DNA of 39,559 nt from Bacteroidota bacterium (lineage in GTDB: Bacteria > Bacteroidota > Bacteroidia > Chitinophagales > Chitinophagaceae): NCBI GenBank assembly GCA_018267545.1, contig JAFDYG010000413.1, positions 1-39,559 of the forward strand, read 5' to 3'. How positions within the stretch are numbered: the stretch's first letter is position 1; the number at the start of each line of letters is the position of its first letter. This document shows positions 9,778 to 18,393 of the stretch, one piece after another. Under the pieces are notes generated by a model. That model worked only from the letters and a program-made list of their open reading frames with translations, was not told the origin of the DNA and made no database searches. A program made the position numbers and the translations under genes.

Positions 9778-12700
9778 AAAAAAGATTGCCACGCTATCTC
9801 CAAGCGTTATCTAATCAGCTATCTATTGTCCTTTCTTCTTATCGCCCTCGTTGGCAGGGCGCAGGGGCAGACGGTTACGGGAACGGTACTGGATGATGAA
9901 AAGAAGCCGGTTGCGGGTGCGACGGTGACGGTAAAAGGTACGTCCAGGTCAGCAGTTACCAATAATGCAGGTCGTTTCAGCATCGCAGGTACTGCGAACG
10001 ATGTACTGGTCGTCAGCCATATCGGGTTTATGACGTTGGAATCGGCGCTTGGAGGGAAAACCGATATCGTGATTGGTCTTGTAAAGGGTAGTCGTAAGGA
10101 CCTCGATGTGATCATCGTAACGGCGCTTGGTATCAAGAAGGAGGAGAGGAAATTGGGTTATGCGGCGACCTCGGTGAAAACGGATGAGCTGGTCACCAAC
10201 CGGACGACCAATATCGGGGAGTCTCTGGAAGGCAGGGTTGCGGGTTTGAATATCACGCCTCCTGCTGCCGGAGCCGGCGCCAGCACGCAGATTCGTTTGC
10301 GCGGACAGGTCGGGTTCTCAGGTTCGACCAACTCGCCGCTGATCGTCGTCAACGGTCTTCCGATGGACCAGGGTGCGAGGGGTGTCGAGGGAGGCGGAAA
10401 CCTGCGTGACCAGGGTGATAACCTGCAGGTCGTCAATCCCGATGATATTGAAAGCATGACCGTATTGAAAGGATCCACTGCGTCGGCATTGTATGGTTCG
10501 AGGGCGGCTGCGGGCGCGATCATCATCACCACCAAGTCCGGTTCGAAAAATTCGGGGATAGGCGTCGAGTACACGTCGAGCTATACGGCGTTGAGGGCAT
10601 TGAATTATATGGATCAGTTTCAGACCGTTTATGGGTCAGGGATAGGGGGAAAGAAACCGACGTCGCAGGCAGATGCGGCGGGGAACGGTCAGTTCGGCTG
10701 GGGGGCTAAGCTGGATGGGGCGCCGACACCGATCTTCGATGGTTCGCTTCAGCCTTACTCCGCGTATCAAAACAGGCTTTTCGATTATTTGCAGACCGGG
10801 GCCAACTTCACCAACACGGTGGCGCTGTCGGGAGGCGGGCCGAAAGGCAGCTTCCGGGCCTCCTTTTCCAATACGGATGCGAAGGGTATCGAGCCGAGGG
10901 ACGAATACAAAAGAAAAGTATTCAATTTAGGATTCAATCAAAACATCACGGAAAAACTCAAGCTGGCGGTCAATATCAACTGGGCGAACGAGATCCAAAG
11001 CAATCCGCCGCAGGTGGGCGTACAGGGCGCGGGTTCGGTCAACTTCTTTACAAGGCTGGCGCTTTCGTTTCCTACGTCGGCTCTTAAAAATAGTGCGGTG
11101 AATCCTTCTAATGGAACGGAAATGCAGACTTCGGGATTTCAGGGGACTGTGCTCAATCCTTACTACGCCAATCAGGCCGGTCAGAACTGGGTGAACAACA
11201 GGGACAGGATACTGGGTACGGCTACGCTGCGGTATGACTTCACCGACTGGCTGTTTCTCCAGGGAAGGTATAATTACAATTATTCGATCAACAAAAATGA
11301 AAATCATGTGCCTTACGGTATCGGCACCAGCGTACCGACGAATGCGGATGGGACCTATAAGGGTTCTTACAGCATTGCGCAGGGAAAAAGCACGGAGGTC
11401 AATGCGGATTTTTTGCTGGGTGCCAGTAAAACATTCGGGAAGTTCTCGTTCGATGTGAGCGCGGGCGGCAACACCTACACGTCGGAAGGCGATAACCTGA
11501 ACGGCACCTCGGGCAACTTTGTGGTTAAGGATCTGTATTCGATAGCCAACGGGAATGTCAAGACCCAGACATATACCTATGGCAAGAGCCGGGTCAATTC
11601 GCTGTATGGATTGGCCGAAATAGGCTTCAACCGCTTCCTGTACATAAACGTTACGGGCAGGGAAGACTGGTTCTCGGTTTATAATCCGCGTAACAATCAC
11701 GTCTTTTATCCATCGATCTCCGGTAGTTTTATCTTCTCTCAGCTGCTGCCCAATGTGTCGTGGCTGAATTTCGGTAAGTTGAGACTTGCGGGTTCGAAGA
11801 CGGGCAGCGCGAATGGCGTCAGCACGTATGAGGGTTTGCTGGGCTATACGATCTCGCCGAACCCTTTCAATGGGCAGGTTACGGCGACGATCAACGGGGG
11901 GAATGCGCCGAATGCGTCGCTGACTCCGTTCAAGGCCGATGAAAAAGAAATCGGTTTGGATGTGCGGATGTTCAATAACCGGCTGCACGTCGATGTGTCG
12001 GCCTTTAGAAAGGTGACGACCGACCAGGTGCTTCCGGTCACGCTTTCGAATACGTCGGGTTATACGAACTCCAAGGCCAATCTGGCCTCGTTGAGGAATA
12101 GTGGTTTCGAGTCTTTGATCGAGTATACGCCGATAAGGACGACTCGTTTTAGCTGGACGACATCGTGGAACAACTCTTATCTCTCTACAAAGGTGCTGGC
12201 TATTTCACCGGGTGTCAATGACTTCCTTCTGCTTTATTTCAATGGCACGGGCAATGAGTTCCTGGGACAGATTCACTATACGGTGGGGCTGCCGATGAAT
12301 CAGTTGTATACGAGGACCTATTTGAGAGACGACAAGGGTAATATCCTGGTTAGCTCCACCGGCCGTTTGCTGGCGACACCCGATTATAAGCCGGTTGGCA
12401 GCTCTATTCCTAAATTCACCGGGGGATGGACGAACTATTTTACGTATAGAAATCTTTCTTTGGGGGTTTTCATCGACTACAAATTCGGCGGAAAGGTGAT
12501 GTCTTCCACTGCTTTGAATACGTTGAGGCAGGGGCTCTCCAAGGCTTCGCTGGTCGGCCGCCGGGATGGGGAAAATGGAATCGTATTCCCGGGCATCAAC
12601 CAGGGTACGGGGCAGGCGAATACAGTTGCGGTTACGGACCTGCAGGGGTTCTATGCGGACTATCGGAACCTTCAGATCGGGGACCCGTTTGTATTCAAAT

Positions 12701-12954
12701 CGGATTTTGTCAAGTTGAGAAGTATTTCGTTGTCTTATAATTTTACCGATCTGATGAAGAGGGCGGGGTACTTTAAGTTTTTCAAGGGACTTAGTCTGTC
12801 GGGTGCGGTTCGTAACGTGGCGATACTGCATAAAGATCTGCCGGGGCTCGATCCTGAAGCCATTCAGTCTTCGGGGGATATACGGACGGGTTATGAGAAT
12901 TCTTCCCTGCCGACAGCACGCAGCTTCAATCTTAGCTTAAACGTAAAGTTTTAA
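9775..12954 (+). CDS. SusC/RagA-family TonB-linked outer-membrane transporter
   Basis: 1059-residue outer-membrane barrel that, with the SusD partner, would import oligosaccharides using TonB energy. Signal peptide about residues 1-29 (ends GRAQGQ). A carboxypeptidase-regulatory-like beta domain follows (TVTGTVLDDEKKPVAGATV, about 31-110), then the plug with the SusC signature region (LRGQVGFSGSTNSPLIVVNG, DDIESMTVLKGSTASALYGS), then a large barrel ending in NLSLNVKF with a terminal Phe as expected for an outer-membrane protein. There is no N-terminal STN signalling domain, so it is not a sigma/anti-sigma type. I use ATG 9775 rather than the in-frame TTG 9751, which overlaps the promoter box. 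The SusD gene follows after four bases. The imported glycan is inferred from the neighbouring enzymes. Confidence 0.96.
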   Translation: MKKDCHAISKRYLISYLLSFLLIALVGRAQGQTVTGTVLDDEKKPVAGATVTVKGTSRSAVTNNAGRFSIAGTANDVLVVSHIGFMTLESALGGKTDIVIGLVKGSRKDLDVIIVTALGIKKEERKLGYAATSVKTDELVTNRTTNIGESLEGRVAGLNITPPAAGAGASTQIRLRGQVGFSGSTNSPLIVVNGLPMDQGARGVEGGGNLRDQGDNLQVVNPDDIESMTVLKGSTASALYGSRAAAGAIIITTKSGSKNSGIGVEYTSSYTALRALNYMDQFQTVYGSGIGGKKPTSQADAAGNGQFGWGAKLDGAPTPIFDGSLQPYSAYQNRLFDYLQTGANFTNTVALSGGGPKGSFRASFSNTDAKGIEPRDEYKRKVFNLGFNQNITEKLKLAVNINWANEIQSNPPQVGVQGAGSVNFFTRLALSFPTSALKNSAVNPSNGTEMQTSGFQGTVLNPYYANQAGQNWVNNRDRILGTATLRYDFTDWLFLQGRYNYNYSINKNENHVPYGIGTSVPTNADGTYKGSYSIAQGKSTEVNADFLLGASKTFGKFSFDVSAGGNTYTSEGDNLNGTSGNFVVKDLYSIANGNVKTQTYTYGKSRVNSLYGLAEIGFNRFLYINVTGREDWFSVYNPRNNHVFYPSISGSFIFSQLLPNVSWLNFGKLRLAGSKTGSANGVSTYEGLLGYTISPNPFNGQVTATINGGNAPNASLTPFKADEKEIGLDVRMFNNRLHVDVSAFRKVTTDQVLPVTLSNTSGYTNSKANLASLRNSGFESLIEYTPIRTTRFSWTTSWNNSYLSTKVLAISPGVNDFLLLYFNGTGNEFLGQIHYTVGLPMNQLYTRTYLRDDKGNILVSSTGRLLATPDYKPVGSSIPKFTGGWTNYFTYRNLSLGVFIDYKFGGKVMSSTALNTLRQGLSKASLVGRRDGENGIVFPGINQGTGQANTVAVTDLQGFYADYRNLQIGDPFVFKSDFVKLRSISLSYNFTDLMKRAGYFKFFKGLSLSGAVRNVAILHKDLPGLDPEAIQSSGDIRTGYENSSLPTARSFNLSLNVKF

Positions 12955-12958
12955 TTCT

Positions 12959-14551
12959 ATGACAAAGATATTCAACCTACTTATACTGACTTGTTTTGTT
13001 ATCGTTTTCTCCGGATGTTCCAAGAATTTTGTGAAGATAAATACGGACCCTTATGGGGTGTATACGATCGATCCGGCTCTGTTGTTTGCCGGAGCGGAAC
13101 GCACTTTTACGAGTGTGGGCTGGGAAACGGAAAATACGATCGTCCAGCAATTCGTCAATCCGTTCAACTCGGGCGCGACGCAGGGACCGAACTTCAATGC
13201 GGACATCGACAATTTCAATAATGGCAGGTGGGATGCTTCCTATCCTGGTTCTGCGCCGCTGAACAATCCGGTGACGGGGGGGATCAAAAGTCTCATTCAG
13301 GCCATGTCGTTATTGAAGGGGACTACCGGTTCGACTAACTTGCTGAGCATGATCCGGATTTGGAAGGCGCAGGCATTTATGGGGCTGGTCGACACCTATG
13401 GGAATGTGCCCTACTTCGATGCGGGGAAGGCGTATACCGATGGGATTTTCTATCCGAAGTATGATGATGCCGCGGCTATTTATGCCGATCTGGAGAAGGA
13501 GATCCGGGAGGCTACAGCTGCATTGAATGCTTCGGGGGATTATGTCTCGGCCGACTTGTTTTTTGGGAAAAATGCTGCAGTGCCTATTACGACGGCTTCG
13601 GCTCAGGTCGCGAAATGGAAGAAGGTGGGCTTTTCTTTGTTGCTGAGGCTGGGAATGCGGTATTCGAAGATCAATGCGGCAAAGGCGCAGGCGCTGGCGG
13701 CGGAAGCTTTTAATGGAGGGGTTATGACGTCGAATGCGGATAACGTGTATGTGAAGTATGATGGTACGATCGCGACCAATGTGTTGAACGTTAATTTGGT
13801 CAATAACAATCCGCGGTTTTATTATGCCGCCGAGCCTTTCGTCAATCAGATCAAGGCGACTAGTGATCCGCGGAGTCCTTTTATGATTGCGAAGTTTGCT
13901 GATCCTAATAATCCGTTGAACGACCCTAATCCGGATTATACGATTGCGAATCAATACGGGGTACCTGTTGGGGTGCTCAGCGATGCGCTTGGGAGTGCGC
14001 CGTACCGGGGCACGAGGGGTGGGGGGTATAATTATTCACAGATCAACGTAAAGTGTGTCGGGTCTCAGACGGCTCCGACGTTTTGGGTTACTTATGCGCA
14101 GACTTCGCTGTTGTTGGCGGAGGCGGCTAAAAGGGGATGGATTGCGGGAGGGGATGCTGCGGCGCAGAGTTATTATGAAAATGGGATTACGGCGGATATG
14201 GATACGTATGCGATCTATCCGGGGGGCGGGACGGTTTCTGCGTCTGCCAAGACTGCGTATCTTACTGGTCCCGGGGTGGCTTATAATGCTACGGATGCGT
14301 TGAAGCTGATTGGAATCCAGTATTGGATAGCTAATTTGACGAATGGTACGGAGGCGTGGTGTAATTTCAGGAGGACGGGGTTTCCGGCGCTGAGTCCGAA
14401 TCTTTATAATAATAATCTTAATGGCGGGTTTATCAGGAGGTTGTCGTACCCGGATTATGAGTTGGCGAATAATAAGGCGAATTATGTTGCGGCGGTGCAG
14501 GCGATGGGGGGGAAGGATGATTTGGTTACGAGGGTGTTTTGGGATAAATAG
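12959..14551 (+). CDS. SusD/RagB-family glycan-binding lipoprotein
   Basis: 530 residues. A lipoprotein signal ends in the lipobox FSGC with Cys20 as the lipidated residue, so it is tethered to the outer membrane as the lid of the SusC transporter. Features of the SusD-like_2 branch are visible: IQQFVNPFNSGATQGP, a TPR-type helical region (AQAFMGLVDTYGNVPYFD and LLLRLGMRYSKINAAKAQ), TSLLLAEAAKRGW, and the C-terminal RRLSYPDYELANNKANY. It starts four bases after susC and is certainly co-transcribed with it. It binds the polysaccharide or oligosaccharide for import; the sequence alone does not show which one. The gene ends seven bases before the stop of a convergent small gene. Confidence 0.95.
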   Translation: MTKIFNLLILTCFVIVFSGCSKNFVKINTDPYGVYTIDPALLFAGAERTFTSVGWETENTIVQQFVNPFNSGATQGPNFNADIDNFNNGRWDASYPGSAPLNNPVTGGIKSLIQAMSLLKGTTGSTNLLSMIRIWKAQAFMGLVDTYGNVPYFDAGKAYTDGIFYPKYDDAAAIYADLEKEIREATAALNASGDYVSADLFFGKNAAVPITTASAQVAKWKKVGFSLLLRLGMRYSKINAAKAQALAAEAFNGGVMTSNADNVYVKYDGTIATNVLNVNLVNNNPRFYYAAEPFVNQIKATSDPRSPFMIAKFADPNNPLNDPNPDYTIANQYGVPVGVLSDALGSAPYRGTRGGGYNYSQINVKCVGSQTAPTFWVTYAQTSLLLAEAAKRGWIAGGDAAAQSYYENGITADMDTYAIYPGGGTVSASAKTAYLTGPGVAYNATDALKLIGIQYWIANLTNGTEAWCNFRRTGFPALSPNLYNNNLNGGFIRRLSYPDYELANNKANYVAAVQAMGGKDDLVTRVFWDK

Positions 14552-14558
14552 TGTTATT

Positions 14559-14783
14559 CTATTTGGTGATTCTTTTTTTGCTTTCGGCTGCTGAAAGCAT
14601 TTTGCTCTTACCTGATTTGTGAGAATTGTAACGATCATCGAGTTCCTTCTTCAGGTCATGGGTATATTCAATACCTGATTCTTCGATATCTGATTTCATC
14701 AGAGTATAAAATGCTTTTATTTTTTTATCGTCTGCTACTTCCAGGTAACTATGAAGTTGCTGGCGGATGGCGGTTGTGTTCAT
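14559..14783 (-). CDS. Small antitoxin-like protein without a toxin partner
   Basis: 74-residue charged protein starting MNTTAIRQQLHSYLEVADD and containing FYTLMKSDIEES and ELDDRYNSHKSGKSKMLSA. This pattern is that of the short addiction-module antitoxin-like proteins common in Bacteroidota, which normally overlap a RelE/ParE-type toxin gene downstream. Here the next minus-strand sequence is the antisense of susD, with no toxin frame, so it appears orphaned. An upstream TATCTTTA on the minus strand about 20 bases ahead is one base off the TAnnTTTG box. It may be a relic, or may act in trans on a toxin elsewhere. Family assignment is by pattern only. Confidence 0.6.
   Translation of the reverse strand: MNTTAIRQQLHSYLEVADDKKIKAFYTLMKSDIEESGIEYTHDLKKELDDRYNSHKSGKSKMLSAAESKKRITK
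14579..14603 (+). terminator. Candidate hairpin terminator after susD
   Basis: TGCTTTC and GAAAGCA form a seven-base-pair stem around a seven-base loop (GGCTGCT), followed by TTTT, 28 bases after the susD stop. It lies inside the 3' end of the convergent antitoxin-like gene. The stem is modest and the T-run short, so this is tentative. Confidence 0.35.
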
Positions 14784-14860
14784 ATAATCCGATATTATCG
14801 TAAAGATACAATTTTCAGGAAGACAAGGTTATTAAATATTGAATTATAGTAGTTTGGTTA

Positions 14861-15838
14861 TCAGATGTTTAATGGCCGGTCGGCGGCGATGTCTTTTGTG
14901 TTTGGGAACGGGTAGCTGGGTGTGTGGTTTGGGTTAGTTGGCGTTTTTGTATTCTGGGGGGACATTCCGGTTTGGGCTTTGAAGATTCGGGCAAAGTAGT
15001 GGGGGTAGTTGAATCCGAGTTTGTAGGCGATGCCGCTGATGGAGTCTTCTTCGCTCAGGAGGAGGGTCTTGGCGAGGTCGATGATGAAGTTGTTGATGTG
15101 TTCTTTTGCGGTGTAGCCGGTTTCTTTTTTCAGGAGGTCGCTGAGGTATCCGGGGGACAGGAAGAGGCGTTTGGCGAAGTATTCGATGGGGGGAATTCCT
15201 GTTTCGGTGAGTTTTCCTTCTTTATAGTATTCTTTTAACAGGGCGTCGAATCGGGACAAGACGTCTTTGTTTTGGGCGCTGCGGGTATTGAATTGCCGCT
15301 CGTAGTAGCGGAGGCTGTAGTTGAGCAGGAGCTCGAGGAGGGATACGACTACGCGCTGGCTGTGATTGTCGATGCGCTGGCGGATTTCGGACTGGATGGA
15401 AGATACGCATTCGGTTATGGAGGATTGTTCGGCGTCGGACAGGTGCAGGGCTTCGTAAACGTCATAGGAGAAGAAGCGGTAGTCGTCGATGTGGCTGCCG
15501 AGGGAAGTGCTGCGGATGAGGTCGGGGTGGAAGAAGAGCATCCAGCCGGTGACTTCGCCGATCGATTGGCCGCGGGTCGTCTGCATGACTTGTCCCGGGG
15601 CGGTGAACATCATTACGCCTTCGTCGAAATCATAGGTGTTTCTTCCATATTCGAGGCCGCAGCTTTTATCCTTTAATGCGATTACGTAGAGGTCAAGTGT
15701 GGATTTGACGCCTACCCATTGTTCTCCGATTTCCCATTTAGAAAGGTCTATTATACTGATGAGGGGGTGGGTTGGTTTTTCGAAGCCCAGCAGGTTGTGT
15801 AATTGCGCGATCGATTTTATCCTTATGACGTCTTCCAT
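14861..15838 (-). CDS. AraC-family regulator, first paralogue (SDR-linked)
   Basis: 325 residues from ATG 15838; the longer frame would need a TTG start at 15865. Sensor part about residues 1-200 with KPTHPLISIIDLSKWE, NTYDFDEGVMMFTAPGQV, GWMLFFHPDLI and YEALHLSDAE. The C-terminal AraC DNA-binding part has YFAKRLFLSPGYLSDLLKK and SISGIAYKLGFNYPHYFARIF. The same landmarks occur in the regulator at 18394-19308, so the two are paralogues. It lies 36 bases after an SDR gene and was probably transcribed with it. Regulators of this type in Bacteroidota are typically adjacent to oxidoreductases of the SDR, aldo-keto or NmrA families; the inducer is unknown, and a reactive carbonyl or quinone is my guess. 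Not linked to the glycan locus by any visible operator. Confidence 0.9.
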   Translation of the reverse strand: MEDVIRIKSIAQLHNLLGFEKPTHPLISIIDLSKWEIGEQWVGVKSTLDLYVIALKDKSCGLEYGRNTYDFDEGVMMFTAPGQVMQTTRGQSIGEVTGWMLFFHPDLIRSTSLGSHIDDYRFFSYDVYEALHLSDAEQSSITECVSSIQSEIRQRIDNHSQRVVVSLLELLLNYSLRYYERQFNTRSAQNKDVLSRFDALLKEYYKEGKLTETGIPPIEYFAKRLFLSPGYLSDLLKKETGYTAKEHINNFIIDLAKTLLLSEEDSISGIAYKLGFNYPHYFARIFKAQTGMSPQNTKTPTNPNHTPSYPFPNTKDIAADRPLNI

Positions 15839-15874
15839 GGGAGGGTGATTTTCCTGGTGCGACAAAGGTAAAGC

Positions 15875-16696
15875 TTATTTTATCTGGCTTAGGATTACCC
15901 GGTCGAACAGGCGGTCGCCGAAATATAGCCTGAGCCAGACGAGCATTTTTGCAAATTTGCCGACCCTGTAACGGGTTTTTGGTTTTTTGCTTTTGATGAT
16001 TTTCAGGATGGTGCTGGTGATGACGGCGGTTGTCGAGTATTGAGAGGGGTTTTGATAGGTTTTTTTTGTGGCTTCTGCGATCTGGTTAGCTATGTTTTTG
16101 TAGAAGCCTTTTCCGGAATGTTTTAGCATGGGATCGGTTAGTATTGTTCCGAATTCGGTTTTGATAATGCCGGGTTCGAGGATGACTACGTGGATGTTTG
16201 CGTCTTTAAGTTCCAGGCGGAGGCAGTCGCTCCAGCCTTCGAGTGCGTGCTTGGATGCGTGGTACCAGGCGCCGAGGGGGGTATAGATCTTGCCGCCCAT
16301 CGAGGAGGTGTTGATGATGAGGCCGCTGTCGGCGTTTCTCATGTAGGGGATGACGAGCTGGGTAAGCCGGGCGAGACCAAACAGGTTCACTTCGAATTGT
16401 CTTTTGGCTTCTTCGATGGGGATGTCTTCTACGGCTCCGTAGAGGCCGTAGCCGGCGTTGTTCCATAATATGTCGATTCGACCTTCGCGCCGCATGATGG
16501 CTTGGATTACATTTTGGAGATCGGCTTCTTTGGTGATGTCGGCGGCCAGGGGGATGCCGCCGGCCTCAAGGATGTCATTCATTTCTTCGATGCGTCTGGC
16601 GGCGGCGTAAACTTTGTATCCACTTTTCGCGAGGGTGATTGCGGTATCTTTTCCCATACCGGAGCTTGCGCCGGTTATCAGTATTACTTTATTCAT
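15875..16696 (-). CDS. SDR-family NAD(P)-dependent oxidoreductase, first cassette
   Basis: 273-residue classical short-chain dehydrogenase. Cofactor loop ITGASSGMGKD near residue 6, LWNNAGYGLYG (the NNAG motif), an INTSS strand end with the active-site Ser region, and the catalytic WYHASKHALEG with the YxxxK pair. The C-terminal tail (KTRYRVGKFAKMLVWLRLYFGDRLF) is hydrophobic and resembles retinol-dehydrogenase-like or ketoreductase-like members. Substrate unknown. It is the first gene of a leftward pair with an AraC regulator and diverges from the NmrA-like gene. A perfect TAATTTTG promoter box ends only four bases before its ATG, so the transcript may be leaderless. Confidence 0.9.
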   Translation of the reverse strand: MNKVILITGASSGMGKDTAITLAKSGYKVYAAARRIEEMNDILEAGGIPLAADITKEADLQNVIQAIMRREGRIDILWNNAGYGLYGAVEDIPIEEAKRQFEVNLFGLARLTQLVIPYMRNADSGLIINTSSMGGKIYTPLGAWYHASKHALEGWSDCLRLELKDANIHVVILEPGIIKTEFGTILTDPMLKHSGKGFYKNIANQIAEATKKTYQNPSQYSTTAVITSTILKIIKSKKPKTRYRVGKFAKMLVWLRLYFGDRLFDRVILSQIK

Positions 16697-16700
16697 AGAA

Positions 16701-16708
16701 CAAAATTA
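16701..16708 (-). promoter_or_regulatory. TAATTTTG -7 box at the first SDR start
   Basis: Exact TAnnTTTG on the minus strand with four bases between its end and the ATG at 16696. Transcription from this box would start at or next to the initiation codon. Confidence 0.45.
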
Positions 16709-16799
16709 GTCCGGGGGGGTGGGCGGGGGGAGCATAAATTCAGGAAAAGGGAACACTTTTTCGGGATTGGGGGGATTGGGCGTTTTTGCTGGGGTCTCG

Positions 16800-16861
16800 T
16801 TTTTGGCTACAACAACCCTGCTTTTGGCTAGAGTTCGGCCGGGAATTTGTCGAAAATTTGC
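16800..16861 (+). promoter_or_regulatory. 21-base-period direct-repeat operator and -7 box before the NmrA-like gene
   Basis: TTTTGGCTA occurs at 16801-16809 and again at 16822-16830, exactly 21 bases apart, as expected for two AraC-type half-sites on one face of the DNA. CTACAACA at 16807-16814 is 50 bases before TTTGC (16857-16861; box AAAATTTG) and 74 bases before the ATG. The region before the second SDR gene has the same CTACAACA, the same 21-base period and the same 50-base offset. The 184-base intergenic region also serves the divergent first SDR gene and contains a G-rich stretch at 16713-16731. Confidence 0.6.
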
Positions 16862-16880
16862 TCCATCAAATTTATGATTT

Positions 16881-17786
16881 ATGAATATTGTACTTACGGG
16901 TTCTTTAGGGAATATTGGAAAGCCGCTTGCACAGAAGCTGGTGCAAAGAGGGCATATGGTGACGGTTATCAGCAGCAATCCTGAGAGGGTAGCGGAGATC
17001 AAAGCGTTGGGTGCGCGGCCGGCTGTCGGGAAGATGCAGGATGTCGATTTTTTGACGGATGTTTTTGCCGGAGCGGATATCGTCTATTTGATGGAGACGC
17101 TGGATGCGGTTGGCGATATGTTCGATGAAAGCGTGGATTTTATGGGTTCGATCAGCGAGGTTGGGAAGAACTATAAAATGGCGATCGGGCGGAACGGCGT
17201 GAAAAGAGTGGTGCATCTGAGCAGTGTAGGAGCCGATATGGAGAAGGATAACGGCATTTTGCTATTTCATCATAATGTAGAGGGGATCCTCAAACAGCTG
17301 CCTGAGGATGTGGCGATCAAGTTTATCCGGCCGGTGGGTTTTTACACCAACTTATTTTCTTATATCCGCGAGATCAAATCCAGGGGGGTGATTACTTGTA
17401 ATTATGGCGGCGGCCGGAAGCACCCCTGGGTAGCTCCTTCCGATATTGCGGATGTGGTGGGCGAGGAGATGGAAAAGCCGTTTGACGGGCGAATGGTGCG
17501 GTATGTGGCTAGTGATGAAGCTTCGGCAAATGAGGTTGCTGCTGCGTTGGGTAAGGCTATCGGCAAGCCGGATTTGAAATGGATGGTTGTTTCGGATGAG
17601 GAGCTGCTCAGTGGCTGGCTGGGTATTGGGTTTAATTCTAGGCTTGCCCGTGGTTTTGTGGAAATGCAGGCTAGTCAGGGGAATGGGATACTTTATGAGG
17701 ACTATTACCGGAATAAGCCTTTATTGGGGAAGGTAAAGCTGGCGGATTTCGCCAGGGAATTTGCCGCTGCTTATAATCAGGAGTAG
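16881..17786 (+). CDS. NmrA-like NAD(P)-binding protein (atypical SDR)
   Basis: 301-residue Rossmann-fold protein of the NmrA / NAD(P)H-binding atypical SDR group. It begins NIVLTGSLGNIGKPLAQKL with the TGxxGxxG cofactor loop near residues 5-12, then VKRVVHLSSVGADME and an IKFIRPVGFYTNLFSY segment typical of NmrA-like proteins. They lack the classical YxxxK pair and act either as redox sensors or as NAD(P)H-dependent reductases of quinones and similar compounds. It diverges from an SDR-AraC cassette, precedes a TMEM175-like gene by two bases, and carries an operator-like repeat also found before the second SDR-AraC cassette. It is therefore probably one target of these paralogous regulators. 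Confidence 0.88.
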   Translation: MNIVLTGSLGNIGKPLAQKLVQRGHMVTVISSNPERVAEIKALGARPAVGKMQDVDFLTDVFAGADIVYLMETLDAVGDMFDESVDFMGSISEVGKNYKMAIGRNGVKRVVHLSSVGADMEKDNGILLFHHNVEGILKQLPEDVAIKFIRPVGFYTNLFSYIREIKSRGVITCNYGGGRKHPWVAPSDIADVVGEEMEKPFDGRMVRYVASDEASANEVAAALGKAIGKPDLKWMVVSDEELLSGWLGIGFNSRLARGFVEMQASQGNGILYEDYYRNKPLLGKVKLADFAREFAAAYNQE

Positions 17787-17788
17787 AT

Positions 17789-18391
17789 ATGAAGCATCCA
17801 CAGCAAAGAAGTCTCGAGCTCGACCGGATGTTGTTTTTTAGCGATGCGGTTGTCGCCATTGCCATTACATTGTTGGCGCTGGGTTTGAGATTGGACGTTC
17901 CGGAAGGGCATCGTATCAGGTTTGGCGATTTGGTGAGCCCCTGGAGGAAGTATCTGGCTTTTATTCTTTCGTTTGTCAATATTGCGGGATTCTGGCAGAC
18001 TCACCATACTATTTTTTCCTACGTGAATAAGATGGACCGGCGGATGCTGGTGTTGAATCTGTGCTGGCTCTTTTTTATAATAATAGTACCGTTTAGTACG
18101 TCGATTATCAGCGATCATTTTGCCGATGGGCCGGCCATTTTTTTATATTGTATGAATGTGTTGTTCATTTCGCTGTTGCAGAAGTTTATCTGGGATTATG
18201 GCGACGAGGAGATTGCAGCAACTGCGAGTCGGGAGACGGTGAAGTATATAGACGTTATGTTTACGGTACACCTGGCGAATGGGGTTATTGCGGTGGTCTT
18301 TTCGTTTTTTATGCCGCTGGTTGGGTTTGTGCTGCTCTACTTAAAGATACCTATATTCATTTTTGGATGGCTGTATTCTAAGCGTAAGTAG
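17789..18391 (+). CDS. TMEM175-family (DUF1211) potassium-channel-like membrane protein
   Basis: 200-residue inner-membrane protein. The family signature is at residues about 13-30: RMLFFSDAVVAIAITLLAL, with the FSD motif of bacterial TMEM175 channels on the first helix. Further matching blocks are FWQTHHTIFSYV, LNLCWLFFIIIVPFSTSII and LFISLLQKFIWDYG. About six transmembrane helices are visible, one TMEM175 repeat as in other bacterial members, which assemble as tetramers conducting K+. It starts two bases after the NmrA-like gene, so is co-transcribed with it and likely shares its control. Its stop is two bases from the stop of the convergent AraC gene. Channel activity is not shown by sequence; the family call is firm. 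Confidence 0.88.
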   Translation: MKHPQQRSLELDRMLFFSDAVVAIAITLLALGLRLDVPEGHRIRFGDLVSPWRKYLAFILSFVNIAGFWQTHHTIFSYVNKMDRRMLVLNLCWLFFIIIVPFSTSIISDHFADGPAIFLYCMNVLFISLLQKFIWDYGDEEIAATASRETVKYIDVMFTVHLANGVIAVVFSFFMPLVGFVLLYLKIPIFIFGWLYSKRK

Positions 18392-18393
18392 TG

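Noticed and set aside
10927-11988. Open frame of 353 codons antisense to susC
   Set aside because: No domain, shadow composition, inside a certain SusC gene.
16713-16731. G-rich stretch in the SDR/NmrA intergenic region as a G-quadruplex
   Set aside because: It has G-runs, but loops and runs are irregular and nothing around it supports a structural role.
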